DNA of 64,000 bases from assembly GCA_028015205.1 (NCBI GenBank), contig JAPWFG010000019.1:930001-994000 (forward strand), read 5' to 3'. The translations under genes and the position numbers were made by a program. The notes beneath the pieces were generated by a model. That model ran no database searches and was not told the origin of the DNA. It saw nothing but the letters and a program-made list of their open reading frames with translations. The stretch is from Mytilisepta virgata (lineage: Eukaryota > Mollusca > Bivalvia > Mytilida > Mytilidae). This document shows, one piece after another, positions 12,130-23,100 of this stretch. Position 1 is the stretch's first letter. Every line of letters begins with the position of its first letter.

Positions 12130-12425
12130 GCCTCGTTCCCCCACTAATTGTGGTATGTGGCTGTGTAGCTCCCCGAGATGCACCCTTACAACATGTAATA
12201 TGATTTTAGGTCACTTGGTATCGGAGAACTGAACTCGGACGTAAAACTTAACCTAAGTCAATGAAGTGCAATAAGTACATTGTAGGTCAGAGTGACCTAA
12301 TGTTGGTGGGAGGCTGTGTTACTCCCCGAGATGCACCCTGACAACAAGTAATAAGACTGTAGGTCCTTTGGTATCGGAGAATTGAACTCGGGCGTAAAAC
12401 TTAACCTAAGTATATGAAGCACAAA
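12130..12425. repeat. Direct duplication, about 165-bp period
   Basis: Two tandem units share TACTCCCCGAGATGCACCC, TTGGTATCGGAGAA, TGAACTCGG and GTAAAACTTAACCTAAG. It lies just past the probable gene A 3' end. Confidence 0.75.
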
Positions 12426-13439
12426 AACATATGACCCTATGTCAACTAGTAACTGAGAACTGACTGTGGATGCGCACGCCGCACGACGTGGACGCCGCGG
12501 GTACTCCATCAGTCCCCCCTCAATTTCGTCGAGGCGAACTAAAAAGCGAGATTTACAATGACTTGTTGACGGTGTACACAGAAAAGGAGAAATGACTCAA
12601 ATACCAAATTTCATACCAGCACGAAGGTTTCATGTTTATTGACAGACAGACAAGATAGTTTATTATAGTGACATACCAATATAAAAACGTCTACATACAT
12701 CCATTAAAAACATGTCATAAGAAAAAAACTTACATCTAACATTAAAATATTGGTATCCAGCCATAATTGACTTATACGACACTTATCAAAAAATATATAC
12801 TTATAGATTAACACATGACCTAATCCATATCGGACCGGGTACACCCCGAGACTCCCGTATCGGACCGAAGGCTTGATTAGTTCATGTATTAATCTGTGTA
12901 TCATATACTTCCTAAGTACTTATTCCGAACTGGCCCAGTCTGATATGACCATATCAGCCTGAGCACATGCGAACTGTTATGGCCGTATCAGCCTGGGTAC
13001 GTTCGAATAGATCTTGACTATTAGATGTGGAAATATGTGGTTGTTAACATCCGGTCGTTACACATATGCAAATGTAAAACTTTCTCTCTTCCTAATTGAT
13101 CAATTGTCACAATATTTTCTACGATAAAAAATGCAATACACATTTTTTGCTAAAAATGGCTATATATTATCATTCGACATGAAAATGTATCGTCATACCT
13201 ATGATCTTCAAAATTTTCAAATTCTTCACAAGCCTTCAAAACTCAATTATACCTCAGATCTGAATAAAATTCACATAATTATAAAAAGTGTTTTTCATCT
13301 CCAAGAGAGCAAGGATTACAATATCCGCAAATTCTATCATAAAGAGGAGTTTTTGACCTGTTGTATCTACCCCTTTCAATTTCTAAAGCAAGCACCCGCT
13401 TCTAAAGGTAGATAAAATACGTCTATGTTGTCTATTATG

Positions 13440-14315
13440 AACATTTTTATCCCCGCACTTCGAATGAAGTTCGGGATATTTGTATTCGACCCGTCTGTCC
13501 GTCTGTGCGTCCGTTAGATAACCTTGTCTCCAGAAATCTTCGTTCATTTTTCATGTATTGCATTTAATTTCTATACAGTATTGTCACAAACTGTATGTAG
13601 ATGCGCAATAAGTTTTAGAATTTTGATTTTCAAAAATTGGGGCCCACATGTCGAATTTAGAAAATTGGAAATTTAAGCTTGTAACCTGAACTCCTCATTC
13701 ATTTTTAACTTCATGCTTTTAATTTCTATACATTATTGTCACATACTATATGTAGATGCGCAATACGGTTTTAGAATTTTGATTTTCAAAAATAGGGGCC
13801 CACAGGGATCTAATTTTATAAATTTAAGCTTGTGACTTAAACTCCTCGTTCATTTTTCATTTTATGCTTTTAATTTCTATACAATTTAGGGCCCACAGGG
13901 GTGGTACTTTGGAAATAGTGAATTTAAGCTTGTGTCTTAAATTCCTCTTTCATTTTTCATTTAGATTTAGCAAATTTATTTGTATATTATATTGTTCCTT
14001 ATTATCTGTAGATGTCCGAAACGGTTTTGAATTTTTGAAATCGATCAAGAGTTCCAATTTTGTGACCGAAAATGGTGAAATTGCTAATTTTGCATCGTAT
14101 CTGGAAATACTCATTCATTTTTTGTTTTAGAGGTTTTATTTGTTTATAATAATGTTCTTCACTGTGTGCAGATGTGGAATAAGGTTTTCAATTTTGAAAT
14201 TTGATTCATGGTTCCAATTTTCTGACTTAAATTGTAAAATTGCTAATTTTTCACTGTTAATTGTTTTTGTACTTGTGCAGTGGGTGGATGGATATCGTTT
14301 ATGATGGCACAAATT
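13440..14315 (+). mobile_element. Tandem-core element, copy 1
   Basis: Begins ATCCCCGCACTTCGAATGAA with GTCTGTCCGTCTGTGCGTCC, then has about four diverged units of roughly 170-190 bp (TTCATTTTTCATTTTATG, GTAGATGCGCAATA, TTTTAGAATTTTGATTTTCA). It ends in the conserved tail ATGATGGCACAAATTTCTTG. The copy at 55005-56220 has the same plan. Confidence 0.8.
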
Positions 14316-14549
14316 TCTTGTTAAGATTACACTTGTCTTTAATACATGATTTTTATAGTCTATAAGTTCGTAACTGATTACCATTTGTTTCTTTTCTATC
14401 ATCAAACAAATTTTCTATCCATTCGGATGTTTCAATTGCAAATAATGCATTTTTTATTTCATGAATTTAACACTGACTTTCTACTATATTTAGAAAACCC
14501 TTTTTCAGCAATATCAATGCATCTCTTATCCCATTAGCGTGGGATGTTC

Positions 14550-17000
14550 TTACCCCACAAGAAAACCTTATTTGTTAATCTAAGTAAATTTCACTCACAT
14601 ATACAGGCAGAAAGATTAGAAAGGTCCAGCAGATTTCATTTTACCAAAACCATGTCACTTAAAACGGCAATGTTCGCAGCATTTGGAGAACATCCACTAA
14701 AAAGTCTACAAGCCTTATTTAGTATCGTTTGAACTTCCTTCCAATTTGTATAACCCCAAAGGCCGGCTCCATAAAGAAGAACAGGTTTGATTAGAGTTCT
14801 ATAGAGTTTTGTATATACCTCGAAATTTTAAAGTCATTCCACTACATGCATGAGTTCCCACAATTTAACATAGTTTGAAGTCTTTGTTCACCCAGGTCTA
14901 TTAGTGCTATATCGTCAGCATAGAGTAAAATCTAAAGATTAATATGGCCGATATCTACACCACAATTCAAAGCACGAATTTCCTTGGCAAGATTATTAAT
15001 ATATATGGAAAACAGAGTTGGTGACATTTTACAATCTTGTTTAACACCAAATTTCACTGGGAAATATCAGTAAGCTTCACTGCAGACTGAGTCGCTAACG
15101 GCTTCATAAGGAGATTGTATTGCGTTTAGAAATGTTTTGTATATACCAATGCGCATTAATTTGTGACACAACTGATCTCTATTAACATTATCGAACGCCT
15201 TTCTTGCATCTACGAAATTTTCTATTCCTTATTACAGTTGATAGCACATATAAATGATCTAGGCAACTCCTGTCCTTTCGGAAACCATTTTGTTCTTCCG
15301 CTAAAATGTAATTTTGTTCAAGCCATTTCGTAAGTCGTTTGTTTAGAATATCAGCATACATTTTACACGGTACGTAAATTAGAGAAATCGGTCTCAAACT
15401 GCTTTATTGGGTCCATTTTAGGTTTCGGAATTGGAGAAATTATGCTTGTGAGCCATTTACCTGGTACTTTCCCTTCAATGAAGAGGAATTGAATCAACTT
15501 ATACAGTAAATACATATATGTGTCATTACGCAGGATTTCATTAGGTATCCCGTCTATACCGATGATATTCAGTAAATTAAGGTCAGTTGGATAATTATTC
15601 GGATTTTGAAGTCTGTCTTTCTATGTCCGATAAAAAATCTTTATCATATCCATCGTTTGATTCAGCACTATTGAATAGCTTTTCAGTCATTTTTCCATTC
15701 AGTGCGCACTTAAAAAACTTGATGTGATTTCCGTTCATTAGCTATTCCAAGTTTCTTTATTGTCTCCCAAAATTCCTTTGGATCGTTATCATTAAGTGAA
15801 TGCAGTTCCTTTTGTTTTCGCCGTTGATAATTTGGCTTCTCCTTCCTGTTTAATTGATCAAAGTCTTTTCGATATTTTATATGATTAAAGAGGTATTTTA
15901 TTCTGAATTTTTCATTTGATTTTGTCCACTCCTGTTCCTCGGATCGGACTTTCCAAGATTTGTGTAGCTCGTCATTCCAATACGGCTTGCAGAAGCTTTT
16001 ATGTCGATCATTATATGGCGCGTTTTGTCTCTTTTTTTACATGTAAGTTCTACTTCGGAAACTAATAATTTTTTTGGTTCAATAAACACCCCGTCTACGT
16101 CGCGCCTGTTGCTTAACGCATCTTCCATTCATCTTGTAAAATTCCGAAGAAACTAAATGGAAATGGTGAGCATTAAAAGGGGCACACAACTACTTAAATG
16201 TACAAAATACAGTCGACCAAAACAGTCTTGCTCTTGGTTTTTAAGTCAACATCAATTTATTTGTTCATGCTCGTGATCAAGGCCATATTGGTCAAAACGT
16301 TCAGCATGTTTTATTTTTAACTTTGGTTGTTTTATTACGATTTTGCTTTTGGTTTTGTTCGACTTGTATATGTTGTACATTTACGTCGTTTTATGCCCCT
16401 GTAAACAGCTCACCATTTCCATTTATTTTCCTCGTATTATTTTGTCGTATGAGCTGTTTCGGAACATACTTACTTTATTTTGTTGCATATTTTCACCCGA
16501 GAATAGATTGTTTCTCAAATCGCTTTATCTAAACCTTCTCGGCACCTTTAATCCTCCATTTTCGCTCTTTTGTTCATTTGTTTCGTGTACCTTGATGTTT
16601 GTAGATACATGTATGGTGTATTCCAGAATTGAATGATCTGGAACAGATTCATAGCCGGCTAAGTTAAACCATGACTTTACGGATGACATCGTGTGAACTT
16701 GAAAATCAATGATACTATTTAATTGATCGTGACGGATGAATTATTGTTTAACGGCAACCAGGTGCATATCAGGGCGAGTGTGGCGTAAGGACATAGTCAA
16801 CGTGTTTAATAATTTGTAAAATCTTGACAATCTAAACGCCCATTATTCATGCAAAAATTACAATCTACAAGACATTCAATGGGTTGTTCCCCATTTCTGT
16901 TCAGCACATTGTCAAAAACCTCTATAAGGTTAAGATTATCTACCCCTTCAATATAGTCTTGCATATCAATAGTTTGATTCATGTATACTTTTCAAGAATC
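14550..17000 (-). mobile_element. LINE relic (endonuclease to RT C-terminus)
   Basis: Minus strand. From right to left: endonuclease-like text with YIEGVDNLNLIEVFDNVLNR (about 16960-16800); a pre-RT segment with NDPKEFWETIKKLGIAN (about 15800-15740); an RT segment with RPISLIYVPCKMYADILNKR and EEQNGFRKDRSCLDHLY (15397-15230); and a C-terminal part with PVLLYGAGLWGYTNWKEVQ (about 14800-14740). Stops and frameshifts are frequent and about 600 bases at 16140-16750 do not fit. It is dead. Confidence 0.75.
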
Positions 17001-17089
17001 TTAGTGAAAAACACAAATGAATCATTTTATACAGAGTTTTCAGGAGTGATGTAGCTTATAAACTAAATCACTAAATCCTAACGACGGCG

Positions 17090-18110
17090 TGTACAATGAC
17101 CACCTCGACCAACTCTACCGTGGTTTTGATTTTAAATATAAAGATGAAAACAGTCATGTGTGATCAATTATACTATCTTGGACTATTAACTAACTATAAT
17201 TGTAGTTTTACCTCAACAAAGACTAAAATGATACAGCAAGCCCGACAAGCTATGTTTGCTGTTTTCAGAAAAATGAAAATCTCCCACTTCCAGTTGATCT
17301 TCAACTGAAATTATTTGACATTCTAATCCTACCAATTCTGACATACTCATGTGAGATACGGGATTTTGAAAATGTGTCTGATATTGAAAGAGCACATTTT
17401 AGTTTTTTAAGAAAACTTTAAAAGCTCTCTGAATTTCATGGTTTATGGAGAATTAGGAAGATTTCCTTTAAGCGTTCATATCATTACAAGAATGGTTGGA
17501 TTTTGGCTTAATTTAAAGTCATCAAATAAACTATCTAGTAAATTGTATCGGCTTATGGTGAATTTGAAAAGTTCGAAGGGTTTAACTTTCAAATGGCTTA
17601 GTTACGTTGAAAATTTGTGTAATTATGCTGGTTTAAATTATTAAATCAGTTTGAGTCCTGAATGTATCAAAATCAAAATTAAGAAAATTTTGCAAGATCA
17701 ATTATGCAATCTTGGTATTCAGATATTGAAAAAAAGTTCTAGAGGTAATTTTTACGGAATGTTCAAAACAGAATTCAAACTGGAGCCATATTTACTTAGA
17801 TTAAATTATTCTTTCAGAATATGGGTAAGTAAGTTTAGAACAAATAATATCCATATTCCAATAGAAACTGGAAGATGGGGAAATGTTCCGAAGGAAAACA
17901 GAGTATGCAAATTATGTTTTGAAGGTATTGGTGATGAATATAACTATATATTTTTTATGTGATGGAAATATAAATTATTGAGAGATATATTTTCATGAAA
18001 ACCCAACCCAATTTAAAATTAAAGGTCTGCTTTCCCTTTGCCATGTAGAACTATTAACCAATATTTCTCAATTTATTAAAAAGTTATGCAAATTAATGTA
18101 AAACTGCATG
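17090..18110 (+). mobile_element. Second LINE relic, opposite orientation
   Basis: Plus strand, frameshifted: YLGLLTNYNCSFTSTKTKMI, then LPILTYSCEIWGFENVSDIE, then WVSKFRTNNIHIPIETGRWG and VPKENRVCKLC (a terminal cysteine motif). It is a different family from the minus-strand LINE, whose matching block reads YGAGLWGY. Confidence 0.75.
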
Positions 18111-18179
18111 AAAATTATATTTTTTATTTTTTATTTGCTTTGTAAATTGTATTGTTTTATTGTAACAATATTGATTTTA

Positions 18180-18730
18180 TTATAAATATGTTCTATGTTA
18201 CACATTTCTCTGCCCATACCTTTTAACACTGCCATACTGTTCCTTTTGTTCGCTCTTTGATCGCTTGAGAGTTCGTCTTCAATATACACTCTGTTGAGGT
18301 CAAGATTTTGTTTTAGTTTCATTTTATTTTTCATAATTTTGTCTTTTTGTTCCTGTTCCTTAGTTTCAATTGACGCTACCACAATACCAGGCTTTCCACC
18401 TCTACTCTCTTTCCCCAAAGCATCGACCATCTTCACATCATGAAAACGAAGACCATACCGAATGATAGCACAAACTCGATTTTTTTGTGACGTCTGCGTT
18501 AGTTTTTTCAGCTTCAATTTTACTTAGCATTTTAATCACAATATTCGTTTTCTGTGGTTCTGTGTTGATAACAGAGTTTGCACATGTTTGACGGTTTGTT
18601 CTCACTTGCTCGCTCACTTCGGTACGAAAGTTTTCAATGTCTGTTTTGAGCTTATTGACACCTAATTTTACATAAAACTTATTTAATGGAATGTATTGAC
18701 TTGAAAGAATTCCATATAAAAGTAACATTA
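18180..18730 (-). mobile_element. LINE ORF1-like relic
   Basis: Two overlapping minus-strand frames: IRYGLRFHDVKMVDALGKES, KPGIVVASIETKEQKD-type text, and RVYIEDELSSDQRANKRN. The charged, RNA-binding ORF1-like style and its position suggest it belongs to a LINE, but I cannot say which of the two neighbours. Confidence 0.5.
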
Positions 18731-18869
18731 TATAAGAATGTTATTTTTTCAGTTTTCCTTAATTCAGCAAAACATATCAATAATGTTATGAAATTATAAA
18801 AAAAATATAAAATAATATTAAAAAAGAATTGTCTTTATTTTAATCAATTATTGTGTTTTTATTTCCTAT

Positions 18870-18902
18870 CTGAGACTACTATATGTGTTATAGTAGTCTC
18901 AG
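18870..18902. repeat. Perfect 14-bp hairpin
   Basis: CTGAGACTACTATA, a TGTGT loop, then its exact reverse complement. Intergenic, AT-rich surroundings, not followed by a T-run typical of a bacterial terminator. Confidence 0.8.
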
Positions 18903-19052
18903 TTCCTATTATGCAAATATTTGAATCACTTAATGCACAAATTTTGAGAAATTATACTCCAGGCCAAAAGTATGGATAGCCGAAATAATAGAAAAAAGGT
19001 TGTTATCCGTTATAATCCAATTTATACATATTGTGTATTTCTTCTATAATAT

Positions 19053-19295
19053 ATCCTCTCAAGTCAAGGTTTTGTATCCACGTTCGTTCCTACAAACCTC
19101 TGACAACGCTCATTCATATTTAGTGGGTCGAACACATCGCCGCCTGGTGTGTGACCTACTTACTACCTATGACTTTTTACCTGGACAAGCAACCAATGAA
19201 CCCATCATTTATTTCCGACCCATAAAATATGAATGAATGTTGTCAGGCTTTTGTAGGAACGAACGTGGATACAAAACCATGACTTGGGAGGAAGA
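19053..19295. mobile_element. Terminal-inverted-repeat MITE, copy 1
   Basis: About 240 bp with arms of roughly 65 bp: the left arm ATCCTCTCAAGTCAAGGTTT matches the reverse complement of the right end, as does TATCCACGTTCGTTCCTACA. A second copy is at 44436-44691. Confidence 0.85.
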
Positions 19296-20050
19296 TACAT
19301 GTGTATAATACAACATATAATGAAGAATCAGCCCTTCCAAAACTATTAGAGAATCTTATTAAACAAAACCCCATATCATGGACCTTTGCATGTCTATTCC
19401 TGTATGAATGCTAAAATCTTCGAAGCTTCAAGTAAACTGTAACCATATCAGCCTAGTAATCCCAAATAGAGACGAAAATCGACACTGCATCTGCTCGTCT
19501 TCCTATTTCAACGAATTTTACGGGTATGTAGAAGTTTTATCTAGTTTATGAATCGACAAGTAGTAAAATTATATTTTGATATATTAATTCAATGTTAAAT
19601 ATTCTATACTATATACAATCAATTTGACGAATATACTAGTACATGAAAAGGTGATCTGATTTTCTTTAATATTTCTGTCCATTCATATATTTTGACAGGC
19701 ATTTAACCTAATTCCGGTTGTTCTAAACGTTATATGAAGGCCAGAATAACGTGATAAAATCCATTCACAAAAGTGTGAAATCTGTATTGTTTGGCCTTGA
19801 AGGTTTTTCTAAATTCTCGGTCATTTCAGAAGACCATTAGAAAACCATTCCTGTTTTGTTAAAGAGTCAATGTCATAACCATTTCTGCCTTGTTACATAA
19901 TTTTATCACTCCCACTTCGATGCACAATATAACATTGCAGTTTGGTGTAGGAGGCATTACTCGCATTGTCCTGATAAGTCAGAACAGGGTCAAACTTCAG
20001 TACTACTTACATATGCTAATTGTCTGGTAAATGGAAAAGATAAGACTTAG

Positions 20051-20128
20051 TATATAAAGCCAGGATTTTCATTGATAAGAAACATTTTCGTTTCTACTTT
20101 TCGAGTAACTTTCGTATTTCGCCTTAAG
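20051..20128 (+). promoter_or_regulatory. Gene B core promoter and short 5' UTR
   Basis: TATATAAAG at 20051-20059 is a strong TATA box 78 bases before the ATG. A transcription start about 30 bases downstream (near 20081) would leave a 5' UTR of roughly 45-50 bases. No competing ATG lies between the predicted start site and 20129. A TATA-driven promoter suits a highly expressed, tissue-restricted secreted protein, which is inference. Confidence 0.65.
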
Positions 20129-20186
20129 ATGTTCCGAAAACTCGGGCTTCTTCTGGCAGCTTTCGCAGTGCTAACAACAGCTCAAG
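20129..20186 (+). CDS. Gene B exon 1: signal peptide
   Basis: Starts MFRKLGLLLAAFAVLTTAQ: two basic residues, a hydrophobic core LGLLLAAFAVL and a cleavage-type TTAQ end. The donor GTAAGC leaves phase 1. The start is the first ATG after the TATA box. Confidence 0.9.
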
Positions 20187-23100
20187 GTAAGCCTATACAA
20201 TTTCGTTTATAAATGTATAATTATTTTTAGTTTGTTATTAGTTGGAAAGGAAAATCCCGTCAATTGATAATTACACACAATGGCTGAGGAGGAAATCGTA
20301 TTCAGACAGATGCTAGAAATTTACCTTTGTGTTGTTTTGACTGAAACACATCTAGTTTTCAAAGGCAGTATCCAGATGAAAAGGAACACAACATACTCCA
20401 TGTGGATGTACTTTACCCATCGGAAGGAAACCATCAAAACGGGTATCAAAGAAAGATTTTTTTTAAGTACGACAACGACTTTACTACCCAGTCTTCAGAG
20501 TCAATAGGATTTGTAACTGAAATAAAGAAACTAATTCATAAAAGACAGGGACCAAAAAATAAACTTTTTTTTATTTTCTTCGTATTCAATACGAACTTCG
20601 TTGCAAGGTTTATCGGAAAGCCTATTGACCTTGTCAGAACATAACCATGTGTGCAGGTAGGATCGGCCACTATCACGAATTATGTTATCGTCAACACAAC
20701 TCAAGGCTGACACAGGTTATCGTGTTTCTTATGTTAGTACCATGATATTAAAATTGGAATCTAGTAATTAATATTTTTTATTTATATCCCCATTATCAAA
20801 TATAGGACAGTTTACAAGTAAGTTTTACCTACAATTGTGCTTGTGCTTTACTGCTGTTTACTTAAATATGCTTCCAGACAACAATGTGCTTTAATGTCTT
20901 AGCTGGGATTACGTGTTCTTGAATTTACAAAACATATAAAAGGGTCATTGCGATTGATAGGTCAACTCTACATTATACTTGAGTAAAGACTTTGAATATC
21001 ATTATAGATAAAATTAATGCCGATTTAAAAAAAAAAAAACCTTCTTCATATATTATTGGACATTTGAACTTTTGTACAAGAATGACTAATAATTTTGATT
21101 TGATTTGATTTGACTATCATTTCTGGGAAAGGGAGCACTGAAATAAATTGATATTCTGTATAACTGTGGTTTGTTTTCGATTTCTTCTGCTTTAGCTGAT
21201 TTATCGCTTCGCTGCTTATAAGCAAAGCATAAGCTCTACTGGAATATTACACATTACTTTGGCGAAATATATCTTTTTAAAGCAATTCTGGCTTCACATA
21301 TTTTTACTAGTATTCACTTTATTTGATTTTGGTCCCGAGGCAATAATTTAGTTGTAATAAATTTTCAATTAGTCTTTGAAAAAAAATTCCTGTTGAAATT
21401 ACTATTTTCATTATACACATGAAAGAGAAGTAGAACTTGTTCATATTTTAAAGAAATGATAATGAATAGAAACATTTTCAATGATGTCGTCTGAAAAGAG
21501 AAGACTGTTATATTTTGCTGAAACCTTATATAAAAATTTTTGAACTGTGTTTTCATTTGATTCTTCAAAACCAGTGACCATTCTTCATTTTGGAAAGTTG
21601 TATTTTTAATAACCGTATGTGTTATACAGCATGTGTGCCCCAGGACATAGTTTTTATGGTGGATACTTCGAACGGAGTAGGTGCAGATAATTTTAGAAAA
21701 CAACTGGAGTTCATAAAATCTACAGTCAGTAATTACAACATTTCCCCGCAATGCGTCCACGTGGGAGTAATAACTTTCAGCGGAAATGTGTACAATAAAA
21801 TAAGTCTTGGTCAATATAATACCAAGACTCAACTACTCTCCGCCATCGATCAAATAATGTACCAACCAGGAAGACGGTACACAACCGAAGCAATGAAATA
21901 TCTGAATACCAACAGCTTCGGACAATTTGCTGGTGCAAGGAACAATGCTGAACATATAGGTATTCTGGTAACAAACGGAGAAGCTGCAAATACCCTTGCA
22001 CTGGAACAAGAAGCTACACGAACGAAGAAAAATGGAGTTAAATTGTATACTGTTGGCATTGGTCAAGGTACACATCAAAAAAGCCTCATGTCTGTGTCCA
22101 GTAATCCGCAAAACAGATATTCATTGACTGCCCAAAACTTTGATGCTCTTGGTGATTTAGCTTATCCACTATCCACCAGAACAAACAGTGGTAAGTCCTG
22201 GCAATAATGTGAACATTACCAAAGTTCAGCTGACCCATGTACTTTCATTGATTTTTGCATTTTTTATTTTCAATTAAGTATGTTATCCAGTTTTTTAAAA
22301 GGCATATACGTCGGAGAGATAACTGTAAATGATTTTCAGTCACTCAATTTCTCTTGACTTTCATTGCGAACATAAGGAAAACATTATAGGTCTAGAGAAG
22401 AATAGGAGCAATACTTTTTCTTAATTCTGTAGGGGTTGATTGGTTGTTTGGATGTATATAAACATTTTGCATTTGTAACTGTTGTATACAATAAGCAGGA
22501 AAGTCAAATTTATGCATGCAAATATAATATGAATTATATATCAGACTTGGATTTTATATTAAAAAAACTCATCTTTAATTTGAGACATTCCTCTTAGGTC
22601 TATAGTAAAAAATAAAACTACAGGAACAGATATCTCCGCTGGTAATCTTATTTCCCTGAGGAGAACACCAACTCTGTGGCTAGTATTTTGATGCCGAAAA
22701 AATTGCTGTTGATATTTAAATTTTGGTAATTGGAGAGTCTCTTCTTTAAGAATATCTATAAACTAACTTTTTTTTTCTCAATCTTTTCGATCCTTTGGAC
22801 ATTATATATGCTCTAAAGCAGTTTTGGTTATTATTTCTGTTTTTTTTAAATATTTTTAAAACATTTAGCAGTACTGTAGAGTTATGGTCCTACAAATATG
22901 CATATTTAGTGATTTGATATCCTAGATTGTGCAAATATATCACTATTGGGGGGCTCCTATTGCTAGATACTGGTGTGAAATCGATATGTACATGTACATC
23001 CAATGCTGAAAAAGTATTAAATATTTGGGAAAAAAAGAGTTTTCCGGTCGAAATAGTTTTTAGTTCTATCTTTAGGCAAATTTCGGCTTATCCCTTTTGG

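Noticed and set aside
20280..20644. Plus-strand open readings in intron 1 of gene B
   Set aside because: No domain, wrong frame for splicing, low-complexity content.
21365..22111. Minus-strand open readings opposite vWA1
   Set aside because: Shadow of the vWA1 exon on the other strand and of adjacent intron.
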